Assembly: GCA_036524005.1 (NCBI GenBank)
Contig: DATDDB010000097.1
Coordinates: 1 to 15,663, forward strand
Origin: DATDDB01 sp036524005
Lineage (GTDB): Bacteria; Pseudomonadota; Gammaproteobacteria; Burkholderiales; Gallionellaceae
Reading direction: 5' to 3'
DNA length: 15,663 bases
The stretch's first letter is position 1. Every line of letters begins with the position of its first letter. A model generated the notes under the pieces. That model was given only the letters and a program-made list of their open reading frames with translations. It was not told the DNA's origin and made no database searches. Made by a program: the position numbers and the translations under genes. Below are positions 1-6,462 of the stretch, piece after piece.

Positions 1-19
1 ACCTCAAATTGACCGCCAT
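1..19 (-). CDS. 5' end of an unidentified gene cut by the window edge
   Basis: An ATG at 17-19 on the minus strand opens a frame reading M-A-V-N-L-R before the window ends. The ATG directly follows a TAG stop at 20-22 that belongs to one of the two frames open upstream, giving a stop-start junction TAGATG. A GAGG motif lies about 8 bases upstream. The position, downstream of an ABC-importer binding protein on the same strand, would suit a permease gene, but six codons cannot identify it. Confidence 0.35.
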
Positions 20-32
20 CTAATCCACCTCT

Positions 33-221
33 TCAGGAATGGGCATCCTGTTTGCCGCCCGGTACTTGATGGGCTTCAGCACCTCGCGCTCGAACCAACC
101 ACCAATAGGCCAACAGGTTCTGCACAATACAGACCAGCCCCAGGAAGATGTATTTCTTTTTATTGAAACTGAAAAAAATCGTCCATTCTTCGCACCGTCG
201 GCTAGACAGCAAATTATACAT
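33..221 (-). CDS. small membrane protein ORF, possibly frameshifted
   Basis: This 62-residue ORF starts at an ATG with a good Shine-Dalgarno (GGGAGG, 8 bases upstream) 57 bases after the stop of the solute-binding protein gene. Residues about 26-42 form one hydrophobic membrane segment (key run IFLGLVCIVQNLLAYWWL), preceded by lysines, which suggests a single-pass inner-membrane protein. The last 19 residues have poor codon choice (CGA, GTA) and look unlike protein. The neighbouring frame, ending at 20, reads FEREVLKPIKYRAANRMP and then IPEEVD with good codons, and its stop abuts the next ATG. A one-base insertion near 95-115 could therefore split a single gene. I recognise no family. Confidence 0.45.
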   Translation of the reverse strand: MYNLLSSRRCEEWTIFFSFNKKKYIFLGLVCIVQNLLAYWWLVRARGAEAHQVPGGKQDAHS

Positions 222-278
222 TGCAGCAGCCTCCCTGGTGGCGCCACTGCTGTATCCGCAACAGTCCTGCCTGCTGGA

Positions 279-2417
279 CTACCTGGCTTCCTCCCGCTTT
301 TTCAGCGCGCGGCGCAGCCACCAGCCCAGGGCGGCCAGCGCCAGCACAACCAGCGCCAATGGCCATAGCACCGGCTGATTCCAATGCCGGCGCAGGGACT
401 GGCGCTGGGCGGCATCCACGCGCAGGTATTTGAGATTGTTGAGCGCAAGCTTGTTGGGCTTGCTGTTGTATATCCAGCTGTGGCGCAGCACGTAGTCCTT
501 GGGATGGAAGCCCCACATCCAGGGTGCATCGTGCCGCAGGATTTCCAGCATCCGGTCCACGATGGCCTGGCGCTCGGGGCCGTTGTCCATGTTCTTCATT
601 TGCTCGAACAGGCGGTCGTATTCGGGGTTGCTGTAATTGGCCGCGTTTTCGCCGTCGTATTTGACCTTGGTCTGCGCACTGTGCAGCAAGAATAAAAAAT
701 TTTCCGGATCGGGATAGTCGGCGTTCCACCCCCAGCGGAACATCTGGGTGTCGCCGCGGCGGATCTTGTCCTGGAACCGGTTGTAGTCAGTGACGCGCGG
801 AACGAGCTGCACGTTGATCTTGGCGAACTGTTTGCGCAGCCAGTCGAGTTGAGACTTGTCCTCGGGACGTGCGCCGGTGGTGTCAAAAAAGAGCACCAGC
901 GGCTCGCCGGTTTTTTCGTTGAGTCCGCCGGGGTAGCCCGCCTCGGCAAGCAGCTGTTTCGCAACCTCGATGGATTTGCGCTTCGGCGCGCCGTTCACCC
1001 AATCGTAAACATAACGGTTGAGGCCGGCCTCCCCTTCGCGGTAGCCGAAAATGCCGGGCGGGATGGGCGATTGTGCAGCAATGCCGCGATCATTAAAGAA
1101 TATAGAAATATATTCCTCCCAATCCACGGCGATGGAGATGGCCTGGCGCAGCTTGCGCGCCTTCTCGGAATTTCCGCCCACAACCGGGTCCAGCCAGTTG
1201 AACCCCCAATAGTCGGTGGTGGCGGCAACCGAAGTGGAAAGCTTGATTCCCTGCGCCTTCATGGCCTCGGTGACATTGGCTTCCCCGCCGACATTCACCT
1301 GAACGGCCTGGTCGAAGTTGTCGGAACCGATGCCGGAAGCGTCGTAATAGCCCTGCAGGAATTTGTTCCAGTAGGGAATGGTTTCCTTCTCCAGCGAGTA
1401 CACCACTTTATCCGTCAGCGGCAGCGGGCGGCCCGCATCATCGAGCAGGCCTGCCTCGCGGTCGCCGGCGTCGCCCTCTGCCGGATAGAACTCACCGGAG
1501 AAATTCGGGTTGCGGCTGAGCACCATGCGCTGGTTGGGATTGTTTTCCGAAAGGTAATATGGCCCGCTGCCCAGCGGCCACCAGTCCAGCGTGATATTCC
1601 GCTCGGCCATGCCGGGCTGCGCGTAGAAGCGCTCTGCCTCCCAGGGCATGGGCGCAAAGAAGGGCATGGCCAGCCAGTAGGCAAACTGCGGGTATTTGCC
1701 AATGACTTTGATGCGGTACGTTTTTGCATCCACCACCTCCACGCCGGGCAGGGGGTAATCGTCCAGGTTCAGCCAGCCATTGGGCTGCTGCTTGCGCGCC
1801 TGCTTCAAGGTTTCGGCATACTCTTTCAGCCCTGCAATATATTGGGCCATCACGCCGAAAATGGGTGAATGCAGGTCCGGGTGCGCCAGGCGCTTGATCT
1901 GGTAGGCGTAGTCGGCAGCACGCACTTCGCGTGTGCCGGTTTGGGCAAAATCGGTAAGGGTGCGGATGCCATCCCAGTCTTTTTGCGCCAGCGCCATATA
2001 GCTTGGCCGCCCGCTGGCATCCACGGCCAGCGCAGGATGCGGCTGGAACATGAGCCCCGGCCGCAGATGGATTTCATAATAACTGTAGGCGATCTTATCG
2101 GCGGGCGCGTTCTGCGGCAGCAACCGGTTGTTCTTGTCGTAATAGCTCACCTTGGGCAGCGCTGCGGCAGCCTGGGGTATGAGTGTGTAGGGATGTTTGA
2201 GATAATGGTATTGCAGCGGAGGCTGGTAAATCTGCGCAAGGAACCCGTATTCGTTTTCGCTATAGGCCTGCACCGGATCGAGATGCTTGGGACGCGCGGT
2301 GAATGCACTGTAGATGATCGGCTTGCCGGAATCGCCCGCAGGATAGGGGTCGTTCCAGATGCCGCCGTCGCATGCGGCGAGCGGCAGCAATAACAGCAGG
2401 ACGGTGAGGGTTTTCAT
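279..2417 (-). CDS. ABC importer solute-binding lipoprotein, family 5 (peptide/opine type)
   Basis: The product is a periplasmic substrate-binding protein of the SBP_bac_5 (OppA/DppA-like) family, delivering peptides or similar solutes to an ABC permease. It has 712 residues, longer than the usual 500-600. The N-terminus is a lipoprotein signal with lipobox LAAC, Cys16 and Asp17. Aspartate at +2 is the classic Lol-avoidance signal, predicting retention in the inner membrane. The body carries family features such as ARPKHLDPVQAYSENEYG near the mature start, a 'GSGPY' block, and RWGWNADYPDPENFLFLL-type sequence near the C-terminal third. Residues about 682-702 form a second membrane segment followed by a basic tail (RRALKKREE). 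I see no strong Shine-Dalgarno before the ATG. The downstream small ORF and the gene at 1-19 are probably co-transcribed. The exact substrate cannot be told. Confidence 0.88.
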   Translation of the reverse strand: MKTLTVLLLLLPLAACDGGIWNDPYPAGDSGKPIIYSAFTARPKHLDPVQAYSENEYGFLAQIYQPPLQYHYLKHPYTLIPQAAAALPKVSYYDKNNRLLPQNAPADKIAYSYYEIHLRPGLMFQPHPALAVDASGRPSYMALAQKDWDGIRTLTDFAQTGTREVRAADYAYQIKRLAHPDLHSPIFGVMAQYIAGLKEYAETLKQARKQQPNGWLNLDDYPLPGVEVVDAKTYRIKVIGKYPQFAYWLAMPFFAPMPWEAERFYAQPGMAERNITLDWWPLGSGPYYLSENNPNQRMVLSRNPNFSGEFYPAEGDAGDREAGLLDDAGRPLPLTDKVVYSLEKETIPYWNKFLQGYYDASGIGSDNFDQAVQVNVGGEANVTEAMKAQGIKLSTSVAATTDYWGFNWLDPVVGGNSEKARKLRQAISIAVDWEEYISIFFNDRGIAAQSPIPPGIFGYREGEAGLNRYVYDWVNGAPKRKSIEVAKQLLAEAGYPGGLNEKTGEPLVLFFDTTGARPEDKSQLDWLRKQFAKINVQLVPRVTDYNRFQDKIRRGDTQMFRWGWNADYPDPENFLFLLHSAQTKVKYDGENAANYSNPEYDRLFEQMKNMDNGPERQAIVDRMLEILRHDAPWMWGFHPKDYVLRHSWIYNSKPNKLALNNLKYLRVDAAQRQSLRRHWNQPVLWPLALVVLALAALGWWLRRALKKREEAR

Positions 2418-2566
2418 GCGCGCAAGTTTAGCCGAAAGGCACTCGTTCGCGGTAACATTGCATCACGCTCGAAATAACACTTGTCCACGTAGAGACACGA
2501 AAAGCACGAAAAGGCGCATTGATCGTGATTTTCGCGGACCCATTAAGGTATTAAAAGGTTTTAACC

Positions 2567-3598
2567 ATGAATCAATCCTGGCACGACTTTCTATCAACCT
2601 GTCACGCGCAATTTCAGGATGGCGTAGTGCAGCATTTTGGCGATGCGGCGGGCGAGCTTGCTGCCGCGCAGGACGGCACGGTGCTGTGCGACCTGGGTCA
2701 ATTCGGGGTGCTGAAGGTTACAGGCGAAGATGCGCAAAGCTTTCTGCAAAATCTGCTCTCCAGTAATGTGAAGGATGTCACCTCATCAAAGGCGCAGCTG
2801 AGCAGCTTCAACACCGCCAAGGGGCGCATGCTGGCGACGTTTCTGATCTGGCAGAGCGGCGCGGATTATTTCCTGCGGCTGCCGCGCAGTCTCTCGGCAG
2901 CGATGCAGAAGAAGCTTTCCATGTACGTGCTGCGCAGCAAGGTGAAAATCGCCGATGCCAGCGACGAACTGGTCTGCCTGGGCCTTGCAGGAAAGGGCAC
3001 GAACACGCTGGCCAGAGAATCCTTCGCTGCCGTACCTGAAGAGGCGATGGGTGTGGCCGTGTCTGCCAACGCGAGCCTCATCCGCCTCGATGCAAGCCGG
3101 CTGCTGATCGTCACGACTCCTGGGCAAGCCCCTGCACTGTGGAAATCGCTGAACTGCGGCGCGCGCGCCGCGGGGGCCCCCTGCTGGGACTGGCTCGACA
3201 TCCGCGCGGGCATTCCGGTGATCCTGCCCGCAACGCAGGAGCAATTCGTGCCGCAGATGGCGAACCTGGAATTGATCGGCGCGGTGAATTTCAAGAAGGG
3301 CTGTTATCCCGGGCAGGAAATCGTGGCGCGCATGCAGTACCTGGGCCGGCTCAAGCAGCGCATGTATCTCGCGCACGTGCCGGGCGGCGCGGCCCCGCAA
3401 CCCGGCGAGATGCTCTACAGCGCGGATATGGAAGGCCAGCACAGCGGCACGGTGGTGAATGCCGCACCCGCCCCCGGCGGCGGTTACGATTTGCTGGCCG
3501 TGGTGCAGATCAGCAGCCGCGAAAGCCAGACCGTGCACCTGGGCGGACTGCAGGGTGCGACACTGGAATTCCAGCAGCTACCCTATCCCCTCTCCTGA
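2567..3598 (+). CDS. ygfZ: YgfZ/GcvT-domain folate-binding protein
   Basis: This is a 343-residue homologue of E. coli YgfZ (326 residues), a cytoplasmic tetrahydrofolate-binding protein needed for the activity or repair of some Fe-S enzymes, including the tRNA methylthiolase MiaB. The signature K-G-C-Y-x-G-Q-E is present with Cys246, followed by the conserved block IVARMQYLGRLKQRMY. The N-terminal half has the aminomethyltransferase-like fold pattern (GVLKVTGEDAQSFLQNLLSS, then FNTAKGRMLATFLIW). The start ATG has only a weak AAGG eight bases upstream. The gene is divergent from the ABC binding protein across 149 bases and convergent with the small Cys-rich ORF. Family assignment is firm; the molecular role is taken from E. 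coli. Confidence 0.92.
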   Translation: MNQSWHDFLSTCHAQFQDGVVQHFGDAAGELAAAQDGTVLCDLGQFGVLKVTGEDAQSFLQNLLSSNVKDVTSSKAQLSSFNTAKGRMLATFLIWQSGADYFLRLPRSLSAAMQKKLSMYVLRSKVKIADASDELVCLGLAGKGTNTLARESFAAVPEEAMGVAVSANASLIRLDASRLLIVTTPGQAPALWKSLNCGARAAGAPCWDWLDIRAGIPVILPATQEQFVPQMANLELIGAVNFKKGCYPGQEIVARMQYLGRLKQRMYLAHVPGGAAPQPGEMLYSADMEGQHSGTVVNAAPAPGGGYDLLAVVQISSRESQTVHLGGLQGATLEFQQLPYPLS

Positions 3599-3608
3599 AA
3601 CCGGCAGC

Positions 3609-3767
3609 CTACTGACCACGGGGCAGAACATCCCAGCCCCTCTCGCGCACCAAATATGCGCAATCCTCCCGCTCCATGCCTGCCTGCAGTGCAATAGAAA
3701 CGTAACATTCTTCTGCTAATTTGCATCCCACGCAATCCTGCCGGGTTTCCACCTGCTGGCATGACAT
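3609..3767 (-). CDS. putative 52-residue Cys-rich protein
   Basis: This short ORF fills the gap between ygfZ and the 84-residue gene. The product has five cysteines (residues 3, 12, 15, 21 and 36) with a C-x2-C-x5-C core, in sequence that looks like real protein: QDCVGCKLAEECYVSIALQA, then a D-C-A-Y-L-V stretch and an aromatic end. Codon choice is ordinary for the region. The cysteines could bind zinc or an Fe-S cluster, but I recognise no family. There is no clear Shine-Dalgarno before the ATG; a longer in-frame start at 3944 would overlap the gene on the other strand and adds unconvincing sequence. It converges on ygfZ with 10 bases between the stops. Confidence 0.4.
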   Translation of the reverse strand: MSCQQVETRQDCVGCKLAEECYVSIALQAGMEREDCAYLVRERGWDVLPRGQ

Positions 3768-3823
3768 TTGCGAATTGGTGACTGTAACCCGTGTATTCCT
3801 CAACACCGGATAAGGAGAATGAG

Positions 3824-4078
3824 ATGATGAGCATGAAAGAGCGTTATCACATCCTGCCCGACAGGGGCGCAGGAAACCTGATGGTTTTTGATTCTGAAAC
3901 CGGCGCGGTCCAATACCCAGCCTGTTGGCAGGATCTTTCCGCACTTTATCACTACCTGGTGGGTCGGGGCCGGATTGTCGAGTCGCAAAAACTGCTGGCG
4001 GACAGCATGGCGGGCGCCAAGCCGATCACAAACCTGGTCACACGCATGTCGCGGGGAGACGCTGGGAAATCCCTGTAA
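3824..4078 (+). CDS. conserved-looking small protein of unknown function (84 aa)
   Basis: The start was chosen at 3824 because AAGGAG lies six bases upstream; a GTG at 3791 would add 11 residues lying over the ribosome site. The product is a soluble 84-residue protein with no signal peptide or membrane segment. It begins with a basic stretch (KERYHILPDRGAGNLMVFDS), continues with an aromatic middle (CWQDLSALYHYLVGRGR) and ends hydrophilic. I recognise no domain. The gene is alone, divergent from the 52-residue ORF and convergent with the hemerythrin gene. A strong inverted repeat overlaps its stop codon. Confidence 0.65.
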   Translation: MMSMKERYHILPDRGAGNLMVFDSETGAVQYPACWQDLSALYHYLVGRGRIVESQKLLADSMAGAKPITNLVTRMSRGDAGKSL

Positions 4079-4094
4079 CCGGGATTCCCCCAGC
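4061..4094. terminator. GC-rich hairpin over the stop codon, no U-tract
   Basis: Arms GCTGGGAAATCCC (4061-4073) and GGGATTCCCCCAGC (4081-4094) pair almost perfectly with a one-base bulge around a 7-base loop. The TAA stop at 4076-4078 lies in the loop. It sits between convergent genes and could stop or stabilise transcripts in both directions. No T-run follows on either side, so it is not a textbook intrinsic terminator. Confidence 0.5.
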
Positions 4095-4128
4095 AGCTTA
4101 GCATCATCGGGGGGTGGAAGGCGCCCGC

Positions 4129-4638
4129 TCAGGCAGCCTTCCAGATCTTCCACCACTGATTTTTTTCATTCGCCGAAACCCGTGCAAACAACTCGCTGGC
4201 CTCGCGCTCCCAGGCGGTGAACGAGAATCCGGCTTTCTGCAGGGCAGCACTGTATTTCCTGTCTTCGCCCTGGATATGCTCCCTGAGCCAGGTTTTCAGG
4301 AAGCTTAGCATCTCGAAATAGATGGGCTTCTCTTCCAGCAGATGCACCTTGCACAGCCGGTCCAGTTTTGCGATCAGCTTGCTGTGTTCCTCCATGTGCT
4401 CCTTGAGTTCGGCATATTTTGCCTCGCGCAGCAGGCGCTCTTCCAGCGCAAAATGGGTGCGCGTGTAGTTGGTCAGCGCATCCAGAATTTCGGCAATCAC
4501 CTTGTCGCCTTCCTGGCGCGAAACGGCCACAAATAGCCGGTTGAGAATGGCGACCAGCTCCTTGTGCTGATCGTCGATGGTCTTGATGTTGACGCTGTAC
4601 TCCGGCGACCACTTGAAAAATACTTCATTGCTTGGCAT
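4129..4638 (-). CDS. bacteriohemerythrin
   Basis: The product is a 169-residue single-domain hemerythrin, a four-helix protein binding a non-haem di-iron site and used for O2 binding, storage or sensing. All seven expected ligands are visible: His25 (IDDQHKEL), His62 and Glu66 (HFALEE), His81 and His85 (HMEEH), His121 and Asp126 (HIQGED). The start at 4638 was chosen because GGAGGA lies just upstream; an extra 21 hydrophobic codons upstream are rejected because they would run through the promoter. A tail of about 40 residues after the last ligand (aromatic, ending WWKIWKAA) exceeds the minimal domain. No signal peptide is present, so it is cytoplasmic. A sigma-54 type promoter lies 44-60 bases upstream of the ATG. 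Confidence 0.95.
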   Translation of the reverse strand: MPSNEVFFKWSPEYSVNIKTIDDQHKELVAILNRLFVAVSRQEGDKVIAEILDALTNYTRTHFALEERLLREAKYAELKEHMEEHSKLIAKLDRLCKVHLLEEKPIYFEMLSFLKTWLREHIQGEDRKYSAALQKAGFSFTAWEREASELFARVSANEKNQWWKIWKAA

Positions 4639-4658
4639 ATGTCCTCCAATTATTCCGG

Positions 4659-4676
4659 CCATGATGGCCATGATGG
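4659..4676 (-). repeat. two tandem copies of a 9-bp palindrome in the hemerythrin leader
   Basis: CCATGATGG occurs twice back to back (4659-4667 and 4668-4676). Each copy is itself an inverted repeat (CCAT-G-ATGG), and the junction forms GGCCATGATGGCC (4657-4669). It lies where the sigma-54 transcript would start, just before the ribosome site of the hemerythrin gene, so it could be an operator or a short RNA hairpin. Confidence 0.5.
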
Positions 4677-4681
4677 ATATA

Positions 4682-4698
4682 AGCAAACAGCATGCCAG
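4682..4698 (-). promoter_or_regulatory. sigma-54 (RpoN) -24/-12 promoter for hemerythrin
   Basis: On the minus strand the sequence CTGGCATGCTGTTTGCT matches the sigma-54 consensus TGGCACG-N4-TTGCW at all but one of the defined positions. The GG and GC dinucleotides are exactly 10 bases apart, as required. Transcription would begin near 4671, leaving a leader of about 30 bases before the ATG at 4638. The activator (an enhancer-binding AAA+ protein) cannot be told; I see no obvious palindromic upstream site. Confidence 0.65.
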
Positions 4699-4748
4699 CA
4701 AATTATGACAACAATATTAAAGTGGTTATTGCTGCAATCGCCGCGCCA

Positions 4749-4777
4749 GAGCCCTACGTCGCGTCGGGGAGGGGCTC
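4749..4777 (-). terminator. inverted repeat overlapping the GNAT stop codon
   Basis: GAGCCC (4749-4754) and GGGCTC (4772-4777) can pair around a 17-base loop that contains most of the TAG stop of the acetyltransferase gene. No T-run follows. It may be a weak terminator or a 3'-end structure, or chance in GC-rich sequence. Confidence 0.25.
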
Positions 4778-5218
4778 CAATTGCAGGTACATGCTGACAT
4801 GGGGGATACCCGCATCCAGGTATTCCACCCCTTCTTCCTCGAAGCCGAAGCGGCGATAAAACTCCAACGCCTGCACCTGCGCGCTGAGCATCACCCGCGG
4901 ATAGTTCTTGCTTCGCGCATAGTCCAGCAGTGCCTCCAGCAGCGCCGTGCCCACTTTTTTGCCGCGCCATTCGCGCAGCACGGCCAGCCTGCCGATGCGC
5001 GCCGGGTCTTGCCCGCTGGGCGGCACGATGCGTCCGCAGCCGATGGCATCGCCTTTCGCGCTCACCGCCAGCGCATGGCGGCTGGCCTCATCCAGGCCAT
5101 CCCATTCCAGCTCGGCGGGGACATGTTGTTCGCGCATGAACACCGTCTCGCGCACGGCGCGCAAAAGCGGCTCGCCATCGTGCCAGCTAACCAGACTGAC
5201 TGTAAAAGCGTGCGCCAT
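4754..5218 (-). CDS. GNAT-family N-acetyltransferase
   Basis: This is a 154-residue acetyl-CoA-dependent acetyltransferase. Motif A is clear: a beta strand (IGRLAVLREW), the pyrophosphate-binding R-G-K-K-V-G at about residues 87-92, and a helix (TALLEALLDYARS). Motif B follows as LSAQVQALEFYRRFGFEEEG, typical of small-molecule GNATs. The substrate is unknown; overall it resembles the ElaA/YjcF-like group. The start at 5218 (ATG) is preferred to the adjacent GTG at 5221 because GGGAGGTGA lies at better spacing. It is the last gene of the tadA operon, 44 bases after the L,D-transpeptidase stop. Confidence 0.85.
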   Translation of the reverse strand: MAHAFTVSLVSWHDGEPLLRAVRETVFMREQHVPAELEWDGLDEASRHALAVSAKGDAIGCGRIVPPSGQDPARIGRLAVLREWRGKKVGTALLEALLDYARSKNYPRVMLSAQVQALEFYRRFGFEEEGVEYLDAGIPHVSMYLQLEPLPDAT

Positions 5219-5262
5219 CACTCACCTCCCTTGCAATTCCAGCCGATCAATAAGTGGTTTTG

Positions 5263-5742
5263 CTAGGCTATGATCTCGACTTCCGTCCCCGTTTTCACCA
5301 TGCCGAACAACTCGATCAATTCGGCATTGCGCATGCGCACGCAGCCGTGCGAGCCGGGGCTGCCCATTTTTGTTTCGTCAGGCGTGCCATGTATATAGAT
5401 ATACCGCCGCATGGTATCGCAAGAACCCATGCGGTTGTAACCTTTTTCGCAGCCGGACAGCCACAGGATGCGCGTGAGTATCCAGTCACGCCCCGGGTGT
5501 TTTTGCGCCAGTTCCGGCGTATAGATTTCACCGGTGGGACGGCGCTTCACGAAGACGGCATTCACCGGCTGCCCTGCGCCGATTTTCGCGCGAATGACAT
5601 GCCGCCCGCGCGGAGTGCAATTGCTGTCCATTTCTTCGCCCGCACCCTTTGCTGCGGTGGAAACCTGGTAGCGGCGCAGCAGCTTGCCTGCATCATCGAA
5701 CAGTTCGAGTGTTTGTGCAGGAATAAGGACGGAGATTTTCAT
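5263..5742 (-). CDS. L,D-transpeptidase (YkuD) domain protein without signal peptide
   Basis: The 159-residue product is essentially one YkuD domain, the catalytic fold that cross-links peptidoglycan or attaches lipoproteins to it through a cysteine thioester. The catalytic signature is complete: His118 in IHGTPDE, then S-H-G-C-V-R with His132, Cys134 and Arg136. Two extra cysteines (98 and 108) lie just before it. The chain begins directly with the first strand (MKISVLIPAQTLELF) and shows no signal peptide, membrane segment or LysM domain, which is odd for an enzyme acting in the periplasm. The ATG overlaps the tadA stop as ATGA; a longer start at 5799 would lie deep in tadA and adds no signal peptide. 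Translation is probably coupled to tadA. Confidence 0.88.
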   Translation of the reverse strand: MKISVLIPAQTLELFDDAGKLLRRYQVSTAAKGAGEEMDSNCTPRGRHVIRAKIGAGQPVNAVFVKRRPTGEIYTPELAQKHPGRDWILTRILWLSGCEKGYNRMGSCDTMRRYIYIHGTPDETKMGSPGSHGCVRMRNAELIELFGMVKTGTEVEIIA

Positions 5743-6251
5743 TGCGAGTTTTGCTCCCTGCGCCGCCTGGCGAAAAAATCGCTCAGCATTTTGCCGCATT
5801 CCCCGGCCAGCACGCCACCTTCAATTTGTGCATGGTGGTTCAATCGCGATTCTGCAAAAAGGTTGAGCACGCTCCCTGCTGCGCCCGTCTTGGGATCACG
5901 CGCACCAAAAACCACACGCGCAATACGCGCATGAAACATTGCGCCCACGCACATCACACAAGGCTCAAGCGTGACGAACAACTCGCATCCCACCAGCCGA
6001 TAGTTGCCCAGGCGCTGCGCCGCATCGCGCAACGCCGCCATTTCGGCATGGGCGGATGGATCGTGGCGCGATATGGGCGCGTTAAATCCCCTGCCGACGA
6101 TCACGCCATCCTTCACCACCACCGCACCCACCGGCACCTCCCCCATGGCCTCCGCCTGGCGCGCCAGCGTCATGGCTTCACGCATGAATGACTCTTCATC
6201 CATGCGCGGCATCGCATCGGAATTGCCCACAACCTGATCATTGATTCCCAT
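5739..6251 (-). CDS. tadA: tRNA adenosine(34) deaminase TadA
   Basis: TadA deaminates adenosine 34 to inosine in the anticodon of tRNA-Arg(ACG), an essential cytoplasmic zinc enzyme acting as a dimer. The deaminase signature is complete: His68-Ala-Glu70 (zinc ligand and proton shuttle) and Pro97-Cys98-Val-Met-Cys101. The stretch GEVPVGAVVVKDG and the tail after FNLFAESRLNHH-type sequence also fit TadA rather than cytidine deaminase. At 170 residues it is of normal length; internal ATGs at 6212 and 6203 are possible alternative starts that would remove an N-terminal extension. No Shine-Dalgarno precedes 6251, but a TACAAT hexamer lies seven bases upstream, so the message could be leaderless. 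First gene of a tadA, L,D-transpeptidase, GNAT operon. Confidence 0.95.
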   Translation of the reverse strand: MGINDQVVGNSDAMPRMDEESFMREAMTLARQAEAMGEVPVGAVVVKDGVIVGRGFNAPISRHDPSAHAEMAALRDAAQRLGNYRLVGCELFVTLEPCVMCVGAMFHARIARVVFGARDPKTGAAGSVLNLFAESRLNHHAQIEGGVLAGECGKMLSDFFARRRREQNSQ

Positions 6252-6301
6252 GTGCTCTATTGTAATTCCATTCGAAATTCGCGAGCGTGCTTATGCTCGT
6301 T

Positions 6302-6337
6302 GCGCCCTTCAATACTTTGAGTTGCGGCATTCAATAC
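6302..6337. repeat. 14-bp direct repeat spaced 22 bp, candidate operator
   Basis: GCGCCCTTCAATAC (6302-6315) and GCGGCATTCAATAC (6324-6337) agree at 12 of 14 positions. Their spacing of 22 bp is close to two helical turns, placing both on one DNA face. They lie in the 200-base gap between divergent tadA and the activase operon, about 60-90 bases upstream of the candidate -35 box at 6395. Confidence 0.45.
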
Positions 6338-6348
6338 CCGGAGCAATC

Positions 6349-6365
6349 ACACAAAAAAAATGTGT
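6349..6365. repeat. ACACA-A7-TGTGT inverted repeat with A-tract
   Basis: ACACA (6349-6353) and TGTGT (6361-6365) flank seven adenines. Such a tract may bend DNA or act as an UP-like element 30 bases upstream of the candidate -35 box of the three-gene operon. Its function is not shown by the sequence. Confidence 0.25.
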
Positions 6366-6394
6366 ATTATGAAGCGTTTCGGAGCGAGTTTAGA

Positions 6395-6423
6395 TTGAAG
6401 GTTACAATTAAAACTGATACATT
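6395..6423 (+). promoter_or_regulatory. candidate sigma-70 promoter of the three-gene operon
   Basis: TTGAAG (6395-6400), a 17-base spacer and TACATT (6418-6423) each match 4 of 6 consensus positions. The region is AT-rich compared with its surroundings. Transcription would start near 6430, giving a leader of about 33 bases with AAGGTG before the ATG at 6463. Confidence 0.4.
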
Positions 6424-6462
6424 AGAAACCGTCTAATCCACTCGGCTATCAAGGTGAAGTCT

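Noticed and set aside
849..1868. 339-residue plus-strand frame inside the binding-protein gene
   Set aside because: Antisense shadow of the SBP_bac_5 gene, which has a lipobox and family motifs.
2497..2540. Short similar strings around 'cacgaaaa' as a repeat or CRISPR-like array
   Set aside because: Only two short copies of CACGAAAA-type sequence, without regular spacers.
4639..4701. 21-codon hydrophobic N-terminal extension of hemerythrin (possible signal peptide)
   Set aside because: It would be translated through the sigma-54 element and the tandem palindromes, while a strong GGAGGA sits just before the ATG at 4638 where the family normally begins.
6352..6360. Run of A as a phase-variable tract
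   Set aside because: It lies outside any coding region and is only nine bases long; slippage here would not switch a reading frame.
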